NCBI RefSeq assembly: GCF_000276665.1 | Contig: NW_004955437.1 | Coordinates: 1,058,840 to 1,122,839 of the forward strand | Direction of reading: 5' to 3' | DNA from: Chinchilla lanigera | Lineage: Eukaryota > Chordata > Mammalia > Rodentia > Chinchillidae | Length of the DNA stretch: 64,000 nt | Shown here: in pieces, positions 38,069-50,840 of the stretch | Layout of the letters: the number at the start of each line of letters is the position of its first letter | Numbering within the stretch: the stretch's first letter is position 1 | Notes under the pieces: generated by a model | What the model was told of the DNA's origin: nothing | The model's input: only the letters and a program-made list of their open reading frames with translations | Databases searched by the model: none | Translations under genes and position numbers: made by a program

Positions 38069-41000
38069 TTTGCTTCACACTAAGTTGGAAGAAGCAGCTC
38101 TGGAGCAATGTCGAGTCATTTACTACTTGTCTTTTCCAGGAACTCCTTTTAGTGAGATTTTTATGGGAGAGGATGTCCAGAAGTCAACTATCTGAAATGG
38201 AGATTGTGAATCAGGAGATTTCAGAGATTATTGCTACTTTAATATTACTTTGTCTTCTTTCTAAAAACACCTACTTTCGTTTAAGGTATACCTACTAGCT
38301 CAGTCATAAATGCAGGTCTCAAGGATCCACATATCTACATGAAGATGAGACTGTTACAAGACAGTACAGACCGTCAGTAGCTCACCTGTGAAATTAATCC
38401 TCTACTTTTCTTGAGGCTAAAGGACATTTCGGGTGCCTCCTCAACTCCTCTTGTGAAGAGCAGAAATATTTTCCATCAAACAACAGCAAAGAAATTTCTA
38501 CAAAGCTCATGCCAACCACCATTCCTCAGTGCTGTGGACCACGAAGGCCCCGTGCGTGCTACCCATCACTTTACAGGTTTTTTGTTCCTCTAGGTAGGTA
38601 TTTGATTTTAAAGTAGGGAGGGAAAAGCTTAGCATACCCTACAGGAAAAAAAAGTGTCTAAATCATGGAAGCTTCTGGAAAATGTGAAAATGCATTTGAA
38701 CCTCCCCCAGTGCTCTGGGAGAGATTTGTGAGAGGGAATGAAGGAAGGACAACTGCTTTGGATCGGTATTCTCAAAAGAGACCCTTAGAGGGCATTTTGT
38801 CAATGTCTGATGACATTTTTGATTGTCACAACTGGACAGAGGGGGACATATAATGGTTAGAAGCCAGTGACACTGTTAAGCGTCCTGTAGTGTACAAGAC
38901 AGCCCCTAAAGCAAAGACTTCTCCAGCCCATCATATCCATAATGCCCAGGGAGAACCCTGCTGTGGACTCTCTGCTGTTGCCAGGTTGAAAATCTTTGGA
39001 CACATACTTTGGAGCACAAATATTGGGCTTAAGTTGCAAACTCTAATTAGAATATTTTAATTGTAAGCTTTTTACTTTCCTATTTTACATCTGAATGTGG
39101 ACCAAGGATCATCTGAAACAGCTCTTGATATTAAATATGATAAATTTTGATATCATCATAATATGTGATTTAATATGGATCTGCCTCACCCAATTCTCAA
39201 AGCAACTCATAGTCCATTGAATTTTCTACATAAAATGCAAGTGTTAGGACGTAGTGATAAGGGTTACTTGCGTTTAAATGTTGGGTGACTAGCAGTCATG
39301 AATTCCAGCACTCCATGTCTGTGCTGTTCGAACTCACGTCACAGAAAATCACAAATTACTACAAATCATGAATATTCAGGATTTCATTCAAGTAAAATGT
39401 GTTAAAAGTTAAATCCCTTAAAGACCAAGTAGTCACAATATTTGTTTTGTCTAAACTTTGTAACTGACATTAATTCAGTTCATGCATGAAGTTTGAAATT
39501 CCTATGTCTACATAAACCTCAAAGTAACTCTAGTTTGTTGCATGTTGAAACATATTTTTTTAGAGAGAAGGCAAAGTAAAAAAGGCGAAAGATTTATAGG
39601 ATCTGAAGAGAAACCGGAGTATAGTAAAAAAGATTTCTAGAAGACCGGGTGACTTTGTTTCCACTTTCAAGACCAAGGACATCTTTTACTTCCTTGAACT
39701 TCTACATTCTCTCCTCCCTGGTGCAGACAATCATTGCTAGCATTTCCCAAGCTGTAGAATCACCATGTAATCACGATTCAGAGACACAAGCCCAGCATCA
39801 TACATGAAAAAGGAAAAACACGATCCTGATGCTCTGATTTTAAAATAGTACCCTTCTATAGCAAGCCTCCCTCACGGAAACGCTGCAAAGACCAAATGGA
39901 CTATGGTAGCACTTTGAAAAATGGCCACAGAAAGATCAATAGAAAATGTAAATGAAAGGTATAAACAGGTAGCAGAGTTTTCCCCAGGACAGTGGCTCTG
40001 CCTGTGGGCCCCCCTCCTTGTCTTAGCGAACTTCTGACTTTCCCATGGCCATTCTTCCCCAAACACTCCATCCACTCACGTGCTTTCCCCCCCGTGGGAA
40101 ATCAGAGGCCCCTGGGTCTTCTCCTCACTTGATCTCCGGAGTGCCCTTCAGCTACACAGCAGGTGTTGAAAAGTAGATCAAAGTCCTGAAGGGCGATTGT
40201 TGGAGACAAACTATGGGGCAGCAGAGCGGGCGGAGGTGGCCCTGATTTCCCGGAGCTCTGGGTGAAGGGAGAATTAATGTTGCCAAGCTGGACGCAGAGC
40301 CAAGCCCCCGAGGTGCTCTCTGAACGGGAGACTCCAATCAAGGTAGTAGCACGCTCACCTCCCCCACCGGCTACAATACTTTCAAAAGTGAAACTTGGAG
40401 GACACATGAACTTTGACTGGATTCTGTCCTTGGGAGTTGTTTAGACCTGCCGATACTATTGTGTCCCTGACTCCGCGCACTCTCCCCAGAAAGCTACGGT
40501 GCATTCCAGGTCCCTCTTCCACACTCCGCCTGTGCGGGTGAGATCCTCACGCAGAACCACCGTCTGCTCTGGCAGCGCCTCATGCTGCTCATTCACACTG
40601 CTTTCTACCTGCCTCACATCAGACACTCCACACCTGGGGCCAGGTTTCCCCAGAAATTGGTGCCCCCTGGGCTGCAGTGTTGGCAGCAAGACTGACGATC
40701 AAATGTGCCCCCTCTTACTCCATGGAGGAGGAGAGGAGGTGCAGACAGGAAGTGCTTTTCCCAGACCCGAACCTCGGGTCAAGGTCCTTGGGGGCTACTT
40801 TTACTGCTCTTTATACTCTAGGTTTTTTTTTTTTCTCCTTTTGCTGAACAGTAAAGGGTTTAATTAGTCTCAGATACTTAGCCAGAGAATTTTGTTCCAC
40901 TTCTCCACATCATATCTTGGCACAAAGAATGTGACGGCAAAGGTTCTGGGCCCCCTTGTGTGTGCTCCTGTTTCAGTCTGATTTTCCTTGACATTCATTC

Positions 41001-41500
41001 CTCTGAGGTCCATTTTACTTGAATGTGAGGGGTCTGCAGATCCATGCCCGTGGTTTAAGAGTCCTCCAGATGTGCAACTTAATTGGAGATTTTCATTTCA
41101 ATCGAATCGCACACATACATGTAGCCTTATGATAAGTTTTGCTTTGTCCAGAGGTTTCTTTCCTGCCGTTGTTACACACAGCCCATACTTGGGCCGCCTA
41201 ATGTGCTGCTACTGTTCTCCGTGGAGGGATTTCCTCCTCTCTCCTTCAGTCTAGAAAGGACACCCCTCATGGTGGAGGATGAGGGGTTTGCAGAGGAGAT
41301 AAAAACAGTTCACCATTAATGAGGGCCCGGGGCCTGTAACCCTTTCTCCTTCAGTTAGAAGAGAGGGGTCTGCTCCCTCCTTGGCCTCTGGCTCCCAGAT
41401 GGCAGCAGTGCCCACAGACTCCTCTCCAGCAGTGTGAGAGAGTAAGGAGGCAGGAAGAGGTCGGTCCTGGAAGATGAAAATGTTGGAATAAAAGTTTGCT
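38069..41500. other. Intergenic DNA, no gene recognised
   Basis: No splice-bounded exon or known domain. Open frames such as 40499-40867 and 40102-40407 (-) are unsupported. AT-rich up to about 40 kb and more GC-balanced after that. Confidence 0.45.
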
Positions 41501-42281
41501 GCCTGAATTGCTGGCAGGGAATATTACAGTAAGAGGAACGTGGTGTTCCAGAAACAGCAGTCATCTTCACCGGTATTTGAAAGACAGTGACACCGGGGAG
41601 CATGACGCGACCATGAGATGCAGTGGGGGTGGCGCTGGAGGTATGAGGAGGGTCTCCCACACCCGCCCCGCAGGGTCCCCTTCCGCGGCACTCAGAACCA
41701 ACATGGCAGGAGCGGGACAGATTTTAAATGGGCGCTGTGAAAGTCACCGAGTTTACCCGGAAACTGCAAATTAATTCTTCTGCTCTAAGACTTCATAGTT
41801 TTGACATAAAAATTAAAATAATATAAAAATAGAAAGATTAATTTTCACATCAGAATTCGTGTTGTGGAAACACCTTTTGTGCCATCACAATGTTGCACCC
41901 TGTGCTGGGATTCCTCAGTCAGTGTCCACTTTTGAATTTTTGTTTATGGCCCATCACATGGGCACCAGTGGACTCCATAAAGAAGCTTCATTTAAACTTG
42001 CGTGTGCTTTCCCTCACAAACCATTTGTACACACGTCCTCAAAAGTCCTCCAATTTTGAAATGAAAACTATGTCCTAATTTACACTATTTGCTATGGGTG
42101 GATGTTCTGCGTACACACCCTGTGTGGAAGACAAAAAGAAGACACACTCTCTTTGCAACGCTGATTAGCGTCCACCTCCGGGAGACGCGGGGTGGACAAA
42201 TGCTTCTAGCAGGGCGGTGGGAAGAAGGAGGATCTTAGCGACGGCAAGAGGGAGAACAGGAGCGACGGAGGATCTACGCGA

Positions 42282-42296
42282 CCACCAGAGGGCGGC
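42282..42296 (+). promoter_or_regulatory. CTCF-type core motif
   Basis: CCACCAGAGGGCGGC fits the CTCF core consensus CCASYAGRKGGCR at every position. It lies in non-repetitive GC-richer sequence between BTNL2 and DRA. Occupancy cannot be judged from sequence. Confidence 0.45.
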
Positions 42297-43259
42297 AGAG
42301 ACACATGCACAGTCTTGAGCCCACGAGGTTTTCTTCAAGGCAGGATTCACTCAGCACTGTGTCTTTTTCCAGAGCTGCTACAGGAGTGACGCATATTCAT
42401 GACTCCCTCAGCCAACAGGTGACAAAAGTTTAAGATGTCTCATATGTTGATTCAAAATTTCCCATGAATTTGGAGAAAACGTACTTGGATAGATAGTTGA
42501 TTCCTGGAGTCCCAACTTCCTGTGTAAATGTAAGGGTAATATGTACACTGCTCCCACTGAATATTCTTTAAAAGGTAGAACGAGCATATAGATATGATAG
42601 AAAGTATTTAGTTGTTAGGTGTGCTGATACGGGGAGTGGAGAATCTTAGGAAGAAGGAAGATTTGAACAAGAAAGATGATAAAAGACGAGAATAAGAAAA
42701 ACATGAACCCAAGAGGTGTCTTTTACACACACAGAAATTAGGCGATGATTTCTCCTTCAGGCTTCAGGCTCTGCTCCCGGGGACCTGGGGGAAAGTAGCT
42801 TTGAGAGCTTCAGGTCAACTCACCATGAAGACGATGTGGTTCACGGAGCGGCGAACTTATACAGGAAGGGAAAGAAGGATCCGCAGCCCCCATAGCCTAG
42901 CGGCCGGTCATGCCACGGTCCTTTCCGGTTTGTTTTCTCTCTGGAGGGGAAACGGGTGACATGGCCCCGAGCCCCTCCCATTTGGGCTGGTGTTCCAAGA
43001 GCCCTGCTGGGGCCCGATGCTCACAGGCGGACGGTGGTGGCCTTTCCTCCTGAGTCCCCTGAGCGGGAATCTCACGCCACCTCGCCTCCTCTCCCACCAG
43101 CCTGTACGCCCCAGAACTCTGCAGCTGAGAAAGTTTGATTCTGTTGTTGCTCAAAAGAAATATGTGGCTCTGAATGATTGTTTGAAGCCGTATGTCTTGG
43201 GACACTCTCAGGGACCAGGAGGGCATTGGGAAAGGGGTGCAGAAAAGGACAGGGAGCAA

Positions 43260-43380
43260 AGGGGGGTGAAAGCAATCAAGGCACCGTGTCATGTATGCGT
43301 GTACGAACATGTCAAAACAAAATTAACTTTTCTGTGTAACTAATATGCACTAATAAAATTAAAAAAAATTAAAAATCAAA
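43260..43380 (+). mobile_element. LINE-1 3'-end-like tail
   Basis: 'gtgtaactaatatgcactaa' followed by AT-rich 'taaaattaaaaaaaattaaa' resembles an L1 3'UTR end. Short and uncertain. Confidence 0.35.
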
Positions 43381-43699
43381 ATGGACGTTTTTCGTATTTC
43401 TCTTGCAAATTTTACAGACATAGGACAGGAGTTAGCCTGCTTTGGGAGAGAGAATGGTTCTCCCTCTGTCTAGGGTAATATTTAAGCCTGGAGTACTGGG
43501 GTCAGCTTGGCCATTGCAGGGTCAGTAAGGGGTGGAGCAGACGCTAGAGCGGCTGTGGGCACACGGGACAGGTTAACTGACGGGAGAGCAAGCCAAAAAC
43601 CGTGATCCACAAAGGTGGCCCCCAGCCTGCAGGTGAGCCTGAGGGTCAGCTCAAGCCCTGTGGGAACTGAAGCAAGTTACTCAGGTCTACGACTAGGCT

Positions 43700-44720
43700 G
43701 AAGTTCCCTCTGTGACATCTTGGGGGTCTCCGGATGGGGGGGCTGGGAATAAACCATCGGGAAGATCCTGGATTCTCCTCGGTGTGTGCAGCTCCTCACT
43801 CACCCTCCCTCGCCCGGGGTCGCCTGGGCCCCAGCGGGAGGCAGTGGGCGTGCAAACGGGCTTCGGCTCGGGAAACTGCAGGGCTCCGGGCTGTGCGGAT
43901 GGCCTTCCGACCAAAGGGAAGCACAGCGTTCCCATCTGGCCGAAGCCGGGGAGGGAGAGCCACGCAGAGAGACAGAGTTAGGAGTCAGGAAAGGAGAATA
44001 AACGCTGGGGTTCCTGAAGTTCTCGCCACAAGGGCAGAGTAATTACACTCTCACCCAGACTCAGTGCTCTTGGAAAAGTCTTCCCGCGTCAGAGATTTGT
44101 CGCTAGAAGTCCAAAAAAGAAAAGAAGAGGCGGGGAGGAGGACAGTAGACCTCCCAGCAGTGACCCTTGAAGCAAACACTTACGGGATGCCAGGGCAGGG
44201 CTTAGCTGCGGGGCGCCGACAGCCTGCCTGAAGCGCTCCTTGCACTGCTGGGCGTGGCACCGCTCCGGGAATCCAAAAAGTGCCTGCTCAGTCGGTTCCT
44301 CTGAAATGTTCTACTTTTAAAATTTAAATATTTTACATTTTACTTTAAAATATTTATTTTTTTATGGAGAAGTTACAAGAGTATAAAACGAGTCGTAATT
44401 ACCATGCATTTATCGAAAGGGATAATATGGGAAAGCTGATTTCACCGGGGCTTTGCCCCTCTAAGCATGGAATTCCTGGGGGAGACGCCAAGCGGTGGAA
44501 CACACATCAGCGAGCTGGCGGAGCCGCGGTGCTGACCCCCGGCGGACGTGGGAGGCCCAGCACGTGTGTTAACACATTCACACGCCCCCGGGAGCCCGCG
44601 GGAGCCGCGCCCACGGAGTGAGGAATTCCTTTCTAGCCCGCAGTGCTTGAGCTAGAGCCGGGCTGTCCACGCCTAGGGACACCGTCCTGCGGCAGGAACC
44701 TTCTAGAGCTTCACCTTCGC
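43700..44720. other. GC-rich, CpG-containing stretch
   Basis: Visibly richer in CG dinucleotides than its surroundings (for example 43800-43990 and 44500-44630). Several overlapping frames are open at 43693-44042, as GC-rich DNA often gives. No protein domain or exon boundary supports a gene. It could be a small CpG island or a GC-rich retroelement part. Confidence 0.4.
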
Positions 44721-45132
44721 TCTCTACTCCCCGTTTAGTCAGCCAAAGCGACCCCTGCACCCTCAGCCCCCTTGGGGCCTGCCCCGTCCCCTACCGGCCC
44801 CGAAATGTCCGGCCTGAACCCATCCTTTCAGCCTGGAGTGACTTAAAAGGGGAGAAATCACGACCCATTCCCAAAGATATTTGTAAGAGGAACAGGTCCA
44901 CAGAATGTGGGCTTCAGCCGTAATTCAGAGATACTCAGGCTCGTCTCGCACTGGAAATAAGAGGGCTTTCTGGATGCTGAAAAACTGGATTAAAAATAAA
45001 GCGCAGTGATCTACTGGCGTCCTACATTTGCACCCCGGTTGTTTCTTTGCGCCCCTTGTCGCCTGCCATCCGGGGCCGCATCTCCCCGGAGCCGGTCTCT
45101 TTCCAATCGCGTAGCTGAAGTTCCACACATGG

Positions 45133-45145
45133 CCAGTAGATGGCA
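45133..45145 (+). promoter_or_regulatory. Second CTCF-type core motif
   Basis: CCAGTAGATGGCA fits CCASYAGRKGGCR throughout, in the same orientation as the motif at 42282. Occupancy is unknown. Confidence 0.45.
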
Positions 45146-45390
45146 AACTTGTCCAGGGACGTGCTTGGGTTTCCAGGACAGACTTCAGAATTCAGGAAAG
45201 ACACAGTTGTGTCCCAGAAAGTCCCAAATCTTAACTTCCAATCTCTTCCTTTTTCAAGTTGCTTTTATGCTTTTTCTGTAAAACTCAGTTCAGAGACTGC
45301 AGAAGGAAAGAGGAGAAAAATGGCTGCCGCCACCAGATATGCTTCAATCTCCAGGGGAATTTCCCTGTTTAAAGCGGCTCAACCTGTGGA

Positions 45391-45428
<38 letters not shown>
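45391..45428. repeat. (GA)n microsatellite at the gap edge
   Basis: Pure GA run reaching into the assembly gap. Confidence 0.95.
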
Positions 45429-45675
45429 NNNNNNNNNNNNNNNNNNNNNNNNNNNNNNNNNNNNNNNNNNNNNNNNNNNNNNNNNNNNNNNNNNNNNNNN
45501 NNNNNNNNNNNNNNNNNNNNNNNNNNNNNNNNNNNNNNNNNNNNNNNNNNNNNNNNNNNNNNNNNNNNNNNNNNNNNNNNNNNNNNNNNNNNNNNNNNNN
45601 NNNNNNNNNNNNNNNNNNNNNNNNNNNNNNNNNNNNNNNNNNNNNNNNNNNNNNNNNNNNNNNNNNNNNNNNNNN
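45429..45675. other. Assembly gap (247 N)
   Basis: Undetermined bases. The left edge is a GA microsatellite and the right edge is LINE-1 3' sequence, so the missing piece is probably repeat. Open frames running across it are artefacts. Confidence 1.
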
Positions 45676-46100
45676 TAAGTGAAATAAATCAGACCTGCAT
45701 GTGTAAGCATCATATTGTCTCACTAGTGTAAGACCTGAAAGCATGAATAAAAACTAGGAGGTATGATAGACATTGTGAAATGAAAGGAAAATGCTCAAAA
45801 GTAAAGGGCAACTGGGTGTGGGAAAAGAGAAGGGAAAGAAGGGGAAATCATATATGTTTGTGTATATAGGGTAGCTAACATAGTTGTACTACTGTCCTCT
45901 ATTGCTCTACAGAAAGGAACAGTTAATGATTACTTGTCTGATCCATCTTGCATGTCTATTTGTTTTCCTGAGAAACCACTTTGAAGATATCAATAAGTAA
46001 TACAACAACCAGTGTTAGTTTCCTACAACTTTGTCTGTAACTCTGTTTTGTTTGCATTGTTCTTATGCTATTTTGTAAATGGATGTCTGTTAGTTAAAAA
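45676..46100 (+). mobile_element. LINE-1 3' end
   Basis: Starts 'taagtgaaataaatcagacc' and matches the end of the copy at about 6840-7200 (for example 'catattgtctcactagtgta'). Its 5' side is lost in the gap. Confidence 0.8.
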
Positions 46101-46185
46101 ACAGAGAGAGAGAGAGAAGGAGGGGGAGAGGGAGGAGGGGAGGGGGGAAGAAACGGGGAGGGGAGGAGGGAGGGTAGGGAGAGAA
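46101..46185. repeat. Purine-rich GA/GGGGA low-complexity run
   Basis: Almost only G and A. It follows the LINE-1 3' end directly. Confidence 0.85.
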
Positions 46186-46729
46186 GCAGCCTGTTTTATT
46201 AGTTTAAATTCATTGTTGTCATCTTTCCTTGCAAGTCATTTCTAGACTTGCAAACACACGGGAAAAATGATAAATCCTGCTTTCAAGTCATCTGCAGTTT
46301 TAAGAGTAGAAAACATAGCCACTGAAAGTATAATTTAATCGCTATGAGGAAGTAAATCTTTGTGGAAGGAAAGTGAGTGAAATGGAATGCGAGGGCTGGT
46401 CGGTTGGTCTTTGAGGGCTGTGGGGGCAGGAGGTGGGAACGTCACTGGGCACATGGCATTTTCAATACTAGGGAGCATGTACTTGGAGACTCGTAGAGAA
46501 CAAAGAGTAATGGATGAAGCGGGAGAAAGGAAAACTGCGCGTAAAGAATAGCATGACCACTGACACTGATATAAACTGGGGCAAGGAAATCATTTGTGAC
46601 TCGTTTCATGATCATATATAAACCACTTAACTAAACAATTGTGATTTAATGTAAAATTATAATTTTTAAGTGTTCCATCTTCAAAAATCAAACTGGCTTT
46701 CTGTTTCAAATTAATGTTGTTTAACACAA

Positions 46730-47160
46730 AACACCTCAAGTAGTCTTGAAAAAACAGAATGGAGTTAGAGGTATCACAATACCTTAACATAAAGCCTACT
46801 ACAGAGTCGTAGTAAGCAAGAATATTTGTGTCAAACCAGGGGTGCAGACAAATGGAACAGAATAGAGATCTCAAAAAATAAGTCTATGCATCTACAGACA
46901 TTTGATTTTTAACAAGGTTGTCAAAAGCATACGTCAGAGAAAGAGCAGCCTCTCAACAAATGATGCTGGGAAAATCAAATCTACACATGCAGATTGAAAC
47001 CTGACTTCTCTCTCTCACTTTGTTAAAAAAAAAAAACTATCAGTTCAAAGTGGGTCAAAGGCTAAATATAAGAGTTGAAATTTTGAAAGTACTAGAAGAA
47101 AACACAGCGGAATACTTTAAGACATTGGTACGGGCAATGATTTTCACAAACTACATCTGA
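46730..47160 (+). mobile_element. LINE-1 ORF2 C-terminal fragment
   Basis: Follows the L1 ORF2 text ('gaatggagttagaggtatca', 'caacaaatgatgctgggaaa', 'gtgggtcaaaggctaaatat') with many stops. Confidence 0.75.
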
Positions 47161-47411
47161 ATTCTGTACAATCACTCACACCATGAGGGGGTCCCACCAT
47201 TAGAACTCATGCGACAGAACATGATATTTCAGGATGCACATCTCTACTTTGTCTTATATGAAAAGGTGCATAAAACTGTTCCTTATTTCTTAGAGAGAGG
47301 CCTAAAGAGCATTCCCAGATGAAGATATGAACTTTTTCAGAAAAAGAAAACAATTTCGTATTAGAATATCCTATATCCTCATAACCTATGCTGACTTTGG
47401 AGTGGAAAGAT

Positions 47412-47583
47412 GAACCTAGAGGTTCTCTACCGCTGAACGACACCTCTAGTCCCTTTTTATGTATTATTTTTTATTTTGAGACAGGTGCTGTCTCAATTGT
47501 CTAGGCTGCACTTAAACTATTGATCCTCCTGCCTTAGCCTCCCTCAGTGCAGGGATTACAGGCTTGTGCCACTGTGCCTGGCG
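47412..47583 (-). mobile_element. B1-ID composite SINE
   Basis: On the minus strand a B1 part ('gtggcacaagcctgtaatcc ... ggaggctaaggcaggaggat') is followed by A-rich sequence and an ID-like part ('gttcagcggtagagaacctc'). Confidence 0.75.
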
Positions 47584-49310
47584 GACAGTTGAGTCTTTAA
47601 AATATCAGGTTTCAAGTGGAAGTAGACACAGAACACATCAAATTCTCCACCTATCAACGTTCCAGGCTAAAGATGAACCCAGTCATCACAAGCCCTTTGT
47701 TCACACAGGATGTGCTAGAAGTCCATAACCTGCCACCCTGGCAGAGCTGCTGGTATCAGCGGTTCCCAGTATGCGTTCTGATGGAGGTTACTTCAGCAGA
47801 CTAGGTACTGCCACCTCTTAGGACATGGAGAAATAGCATAGAATAAGAAGGGCTGCTTTGTGGAGAGTTGGGAATAAAAGGTCTACGGAATCTCCTCTTG
47901 GATCTCTGGTGCTAATCCTCAACAAGGAGAACACCATGAAGTTCCTGAACGCAGGGGGAGATGGGTGGGGAAGGGAAGCTACAACAGGGGCTGGGGGCCT
48001 CGGAACTCACATCACGCACACGTACGAAGTGCTGAGATCCCGGACTTGTCTGGGTGCAGTGTGGAGAGTCTCTATTCTCAAGCCCTGACCTCGTCTCCAG
48101 AGCAGGGTTTCCTCTTGTTTTAGACTTGGCACCGTGGGAGAATAAGATTGAGATAGTGGGGAGATAGATTGGAGGCACAGCTGATAGAAAATTATATATA
48201 TTTATATTTTTATAAAGTTTCCAATTCCTTCTAATTTCCTGTTTGTATCTTGGGGAAAAGAAGCAAGAATGTTCGTATTTCCTTGGTTTTCCTTGCTCTA
48301 AGGTCTGAACATACATTTTCCCAGGGAGACTCACTATTATGACATTAGGGAAGTAGAGTTAGGTTGAGGTTATTTTATAACGTGGGCACAAGGGTTTCAC
48401 AGATGTGAGTGATAGCAGGGGAAGACATGAGACATCCACAGCAGACAGTCCCCTCCCTGAGGGCTCCGGGAAACTGCAGTCAGGAGGGGTTTCCCACAGG
48501 TTCCTGACTTCTTAAAGTTAAGGGTCTTCACTGACTTGTGCTCTCCTAGACTTCCGAAGAGTTTTAAGGTATGATTCTAATTCCTTATCTTAGATCCAAT
48601 TCTTGTAGAGCATCTATAGGGACTGCCAGCTCCCAGCTGAACTCGGACTGGTGCAGTTGTGACATTTAATGTCATCAGATATTTTCAGAAATCCCCTGAG
48701 ATGCACAGGAAGCTAGAATTTGGGAGGATAGGAAACCATGAGTCCTGTTCAGATGAAAACTTCTCTTCTCTTACACAGAAGGGGAACTGAAAGCCTTTTC
48801 TAAATTCTCCCAAATTCAGCAATCTCAACACAGACAAATGAAGTATGAGATGTTTGTGGAGAACTAATCTGCACCTTGGGATTAAACAATGTCATAAGTT
48901 GCTGAAAAACTCCTTGGGTTGGATGTGCTTTTAGAATGAGTAGAATGTCTTTGAATTTACCATGTACTCATATACACCTTTAATAATATGGTGCTATGGC
49001 CGCTAGTAAAGGGCAGACAGAAAAATTACACTGCTTTGTTTTTTCTCTGAAAGAGAAACTTGTAAGCAAAATCATAGGATACTGTAGAATTCTCACCTGA
49101 TGCATTCTCTTGTTTCCAGGAAATTTATAACTGAATAACCTTAGGGAAGACCTGTACTATGAGTACAGTCTTCTTAGTGACTTAGGACTCAATATCAGAG
49201 CTAGTGAAAGTCCTTGGATGTGATGAGATAATCAACAATGTGTAGCATGCTTCCTCTCATAATTTGTACAGACGGCTTCCTGAAAGCGGAAGACCTCAAC
49301 ACCACGGTGT
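47584..49310. other. Intergenic DNA, no gene recognised
   Basis: No domain or exon could be supported. Open frames such as 47912-48334 (-) look random. Confidence 0.4.
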
Positions 49311-49311
49311 G

Positions 49312-49840
49312 GAAAATCTTAGCCTCTTCATTGGCATTGCCTACAGAGGTGGCACCCATCTCTGACTTGGCACCATGGCAGTTCTCAAATCTCATGAAGC
49401 CCGAGATGGTGAAGAGGACCAAGAAGTTCATCGGCGCCAGTGGGATCGATATGTCAAAATCAAGCACAACCGGCAGAAATGCGGAGGCGTCTACAACAGG
49501 GTGCAGAGAAGGTTCAGGGCCAGATACTGATGCCCACAGAGGTTATGGAAGAAACAAAAAAGAAAACACATGCTGCCCAGTGGCTTTCAGAAACTCCTGA
49601 TGTGCAACGTTAAGGAGCTGGAGGTGCTGCTGATGTACAACAAGTCTTACTGTGCAGAGATGGCTCACAACGTCTCCTCTGAGAGCCCAGCTCGCCATCC
49701 GAGTCACCAACCAATACCAGGCTGTGCAGTGAAGACAACGAGTAGACGGCTCGTGTGCATGTTTATTTGTGCTTAAATAAAACCACGAAAACTTCGAAAA
49801 ACAAAAAAGAGAAAGAAAAGAAAAAGAAAATCTAGCCTGA
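49312..49840 (+). pseudogene. RPL32 processed pseudogene
   Basis: An intronless copy of the ribosomal protein L32 mRNA. It has a 5'UTR-like start (about 49337, 'attgcctacagaggtggcac'), an ATG at 49375, body fragments [35 protein letters not shown] and MAHNVSS, an end at TAG 49743-49745, AATAAA at 49776 and an A-rich tail. The frame shifts soon after the ATG and again later, and part of the C-terminal coding region is missing. An imperfect direct repeat, aaaatct(t)agcct, at about 49313 and 49827 fits a target-site duplication. Confidence 0.92.
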
Positions 49841-50770
49841 GCAGAGGTGCCCCGACTTGTGTTAAGCAGCAGGCTCACTGTCTGAGGGGTTACCTCACTG
49901 CTCTCCATCAGAAGTACTGGAATTTCAGTCCTTTCTGTCTGTAGCTTAACGTTTTCCTTTCTGTTGCACTATATTTTGAGACATAGGATGCAGTGCCTAC
50001 TAACTCCCAGTGTTCTGGAAATATCAAAACATTTTCTTTGAATCATAAACTGAACAATGATGTGACAGAAGGCGAGGCTGTATAATCGCCTGAGCTGCGT
50101 GGAGAAGGGTAGAGCCTCCTGCAGGTTGTCATGCTCAGTGTGCTCAGTAAATGAGCTCTGCCCGGTTTCCTCTACCACAGTCACTGATCGGCGTCTGAAG
50201 TGAGGTCTGTTCCCAGGTGGGATCCTCATCTACAGTCCTCCAGTTTCTAACAGAAATAGGGAGCTCCCTCCCTTACTGCCCATGTTTCTAGTAAGCACTA
50301 CCCACATTCCAAGGAGCTTTCCACCCTCTCCAGCTTCAGCAGAGTTGAAACTCCGGAGTTTTTCTTCCATGGCCTCTAAGTACACATAATGTTATGGATC
50401 CTAAGATCAAGGCTGCTGATCACCCTGGGGTTTGGGAGATGAGCAGAGATGAAGCAAGAAACCGCTGTGAAGCTCTCAGCCAGTGCTGCCAAAATTCATG
50501 TATTCTCCATGGTCTGACAAGTGACTTTCTCTTCAGCTGATCCATCCTCTGCTGTCACAGCCCAACTCAGGATCTCTATTTAATCTCCCTTTCGAATGTT
50601 TCCATGGAGTCTATCTATTCTCACTAGTATGCTTCAAGTATATCCCTTCCTAGAACACGGATAGAGATGGGAGACTGAGGCACTGAGTAATATTCTCCAG
50701 AACCTGAAGGTTTGTTCTGTCTGTTTAAGAACTATACTTCTTTATCTAATGAACTGTGTTACCTCCTATC

Positions 50771-50840
50771 CTGAACCTTTTACAAGAACTCTGCCACTAG
50801 CAACAGATGTGTCATCTCAAAATGTTTTTTTCTGATTGGC
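50771..50840 (+). promoter_or_regulatory. DRA promoter S-X-X2-Y module
   Basis: Boxes in the order and spacing of human DRA: W/S-like ctgaaccttttacaag (50771-50786), X1 cactagcaacagatg (50795-50809), X2 tgtgtca (50808-50814) and Y ctgattgg (50832-50839, the inverted CCAAT). This module binds RFX, CREB and NF-Y and recruits CIITA, which makes the gene interferon-gamma inducible and active in antigen-presenting cells. The X2 box differs from human TGCGTCA by one base. It ends about 105 nt before the ATG. Confidence 0.9.

Noticed and set aside
43693..44042. Overlapping open frames on both strands as a novel protein
   Set aside because: GC-rich DNA yields such frames by chance. No domain, splice context or codon signal supports them.
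45140..45744. Open frames crossing the assembly gap
   Set aside because: Made of unknown bases and a GA repeat.
49238..49330. Coding exon upstream of the RPL32 retrocopy
   Set aside because: The open frame there is fused by chance with the retrocopy. No known domain or splice support.
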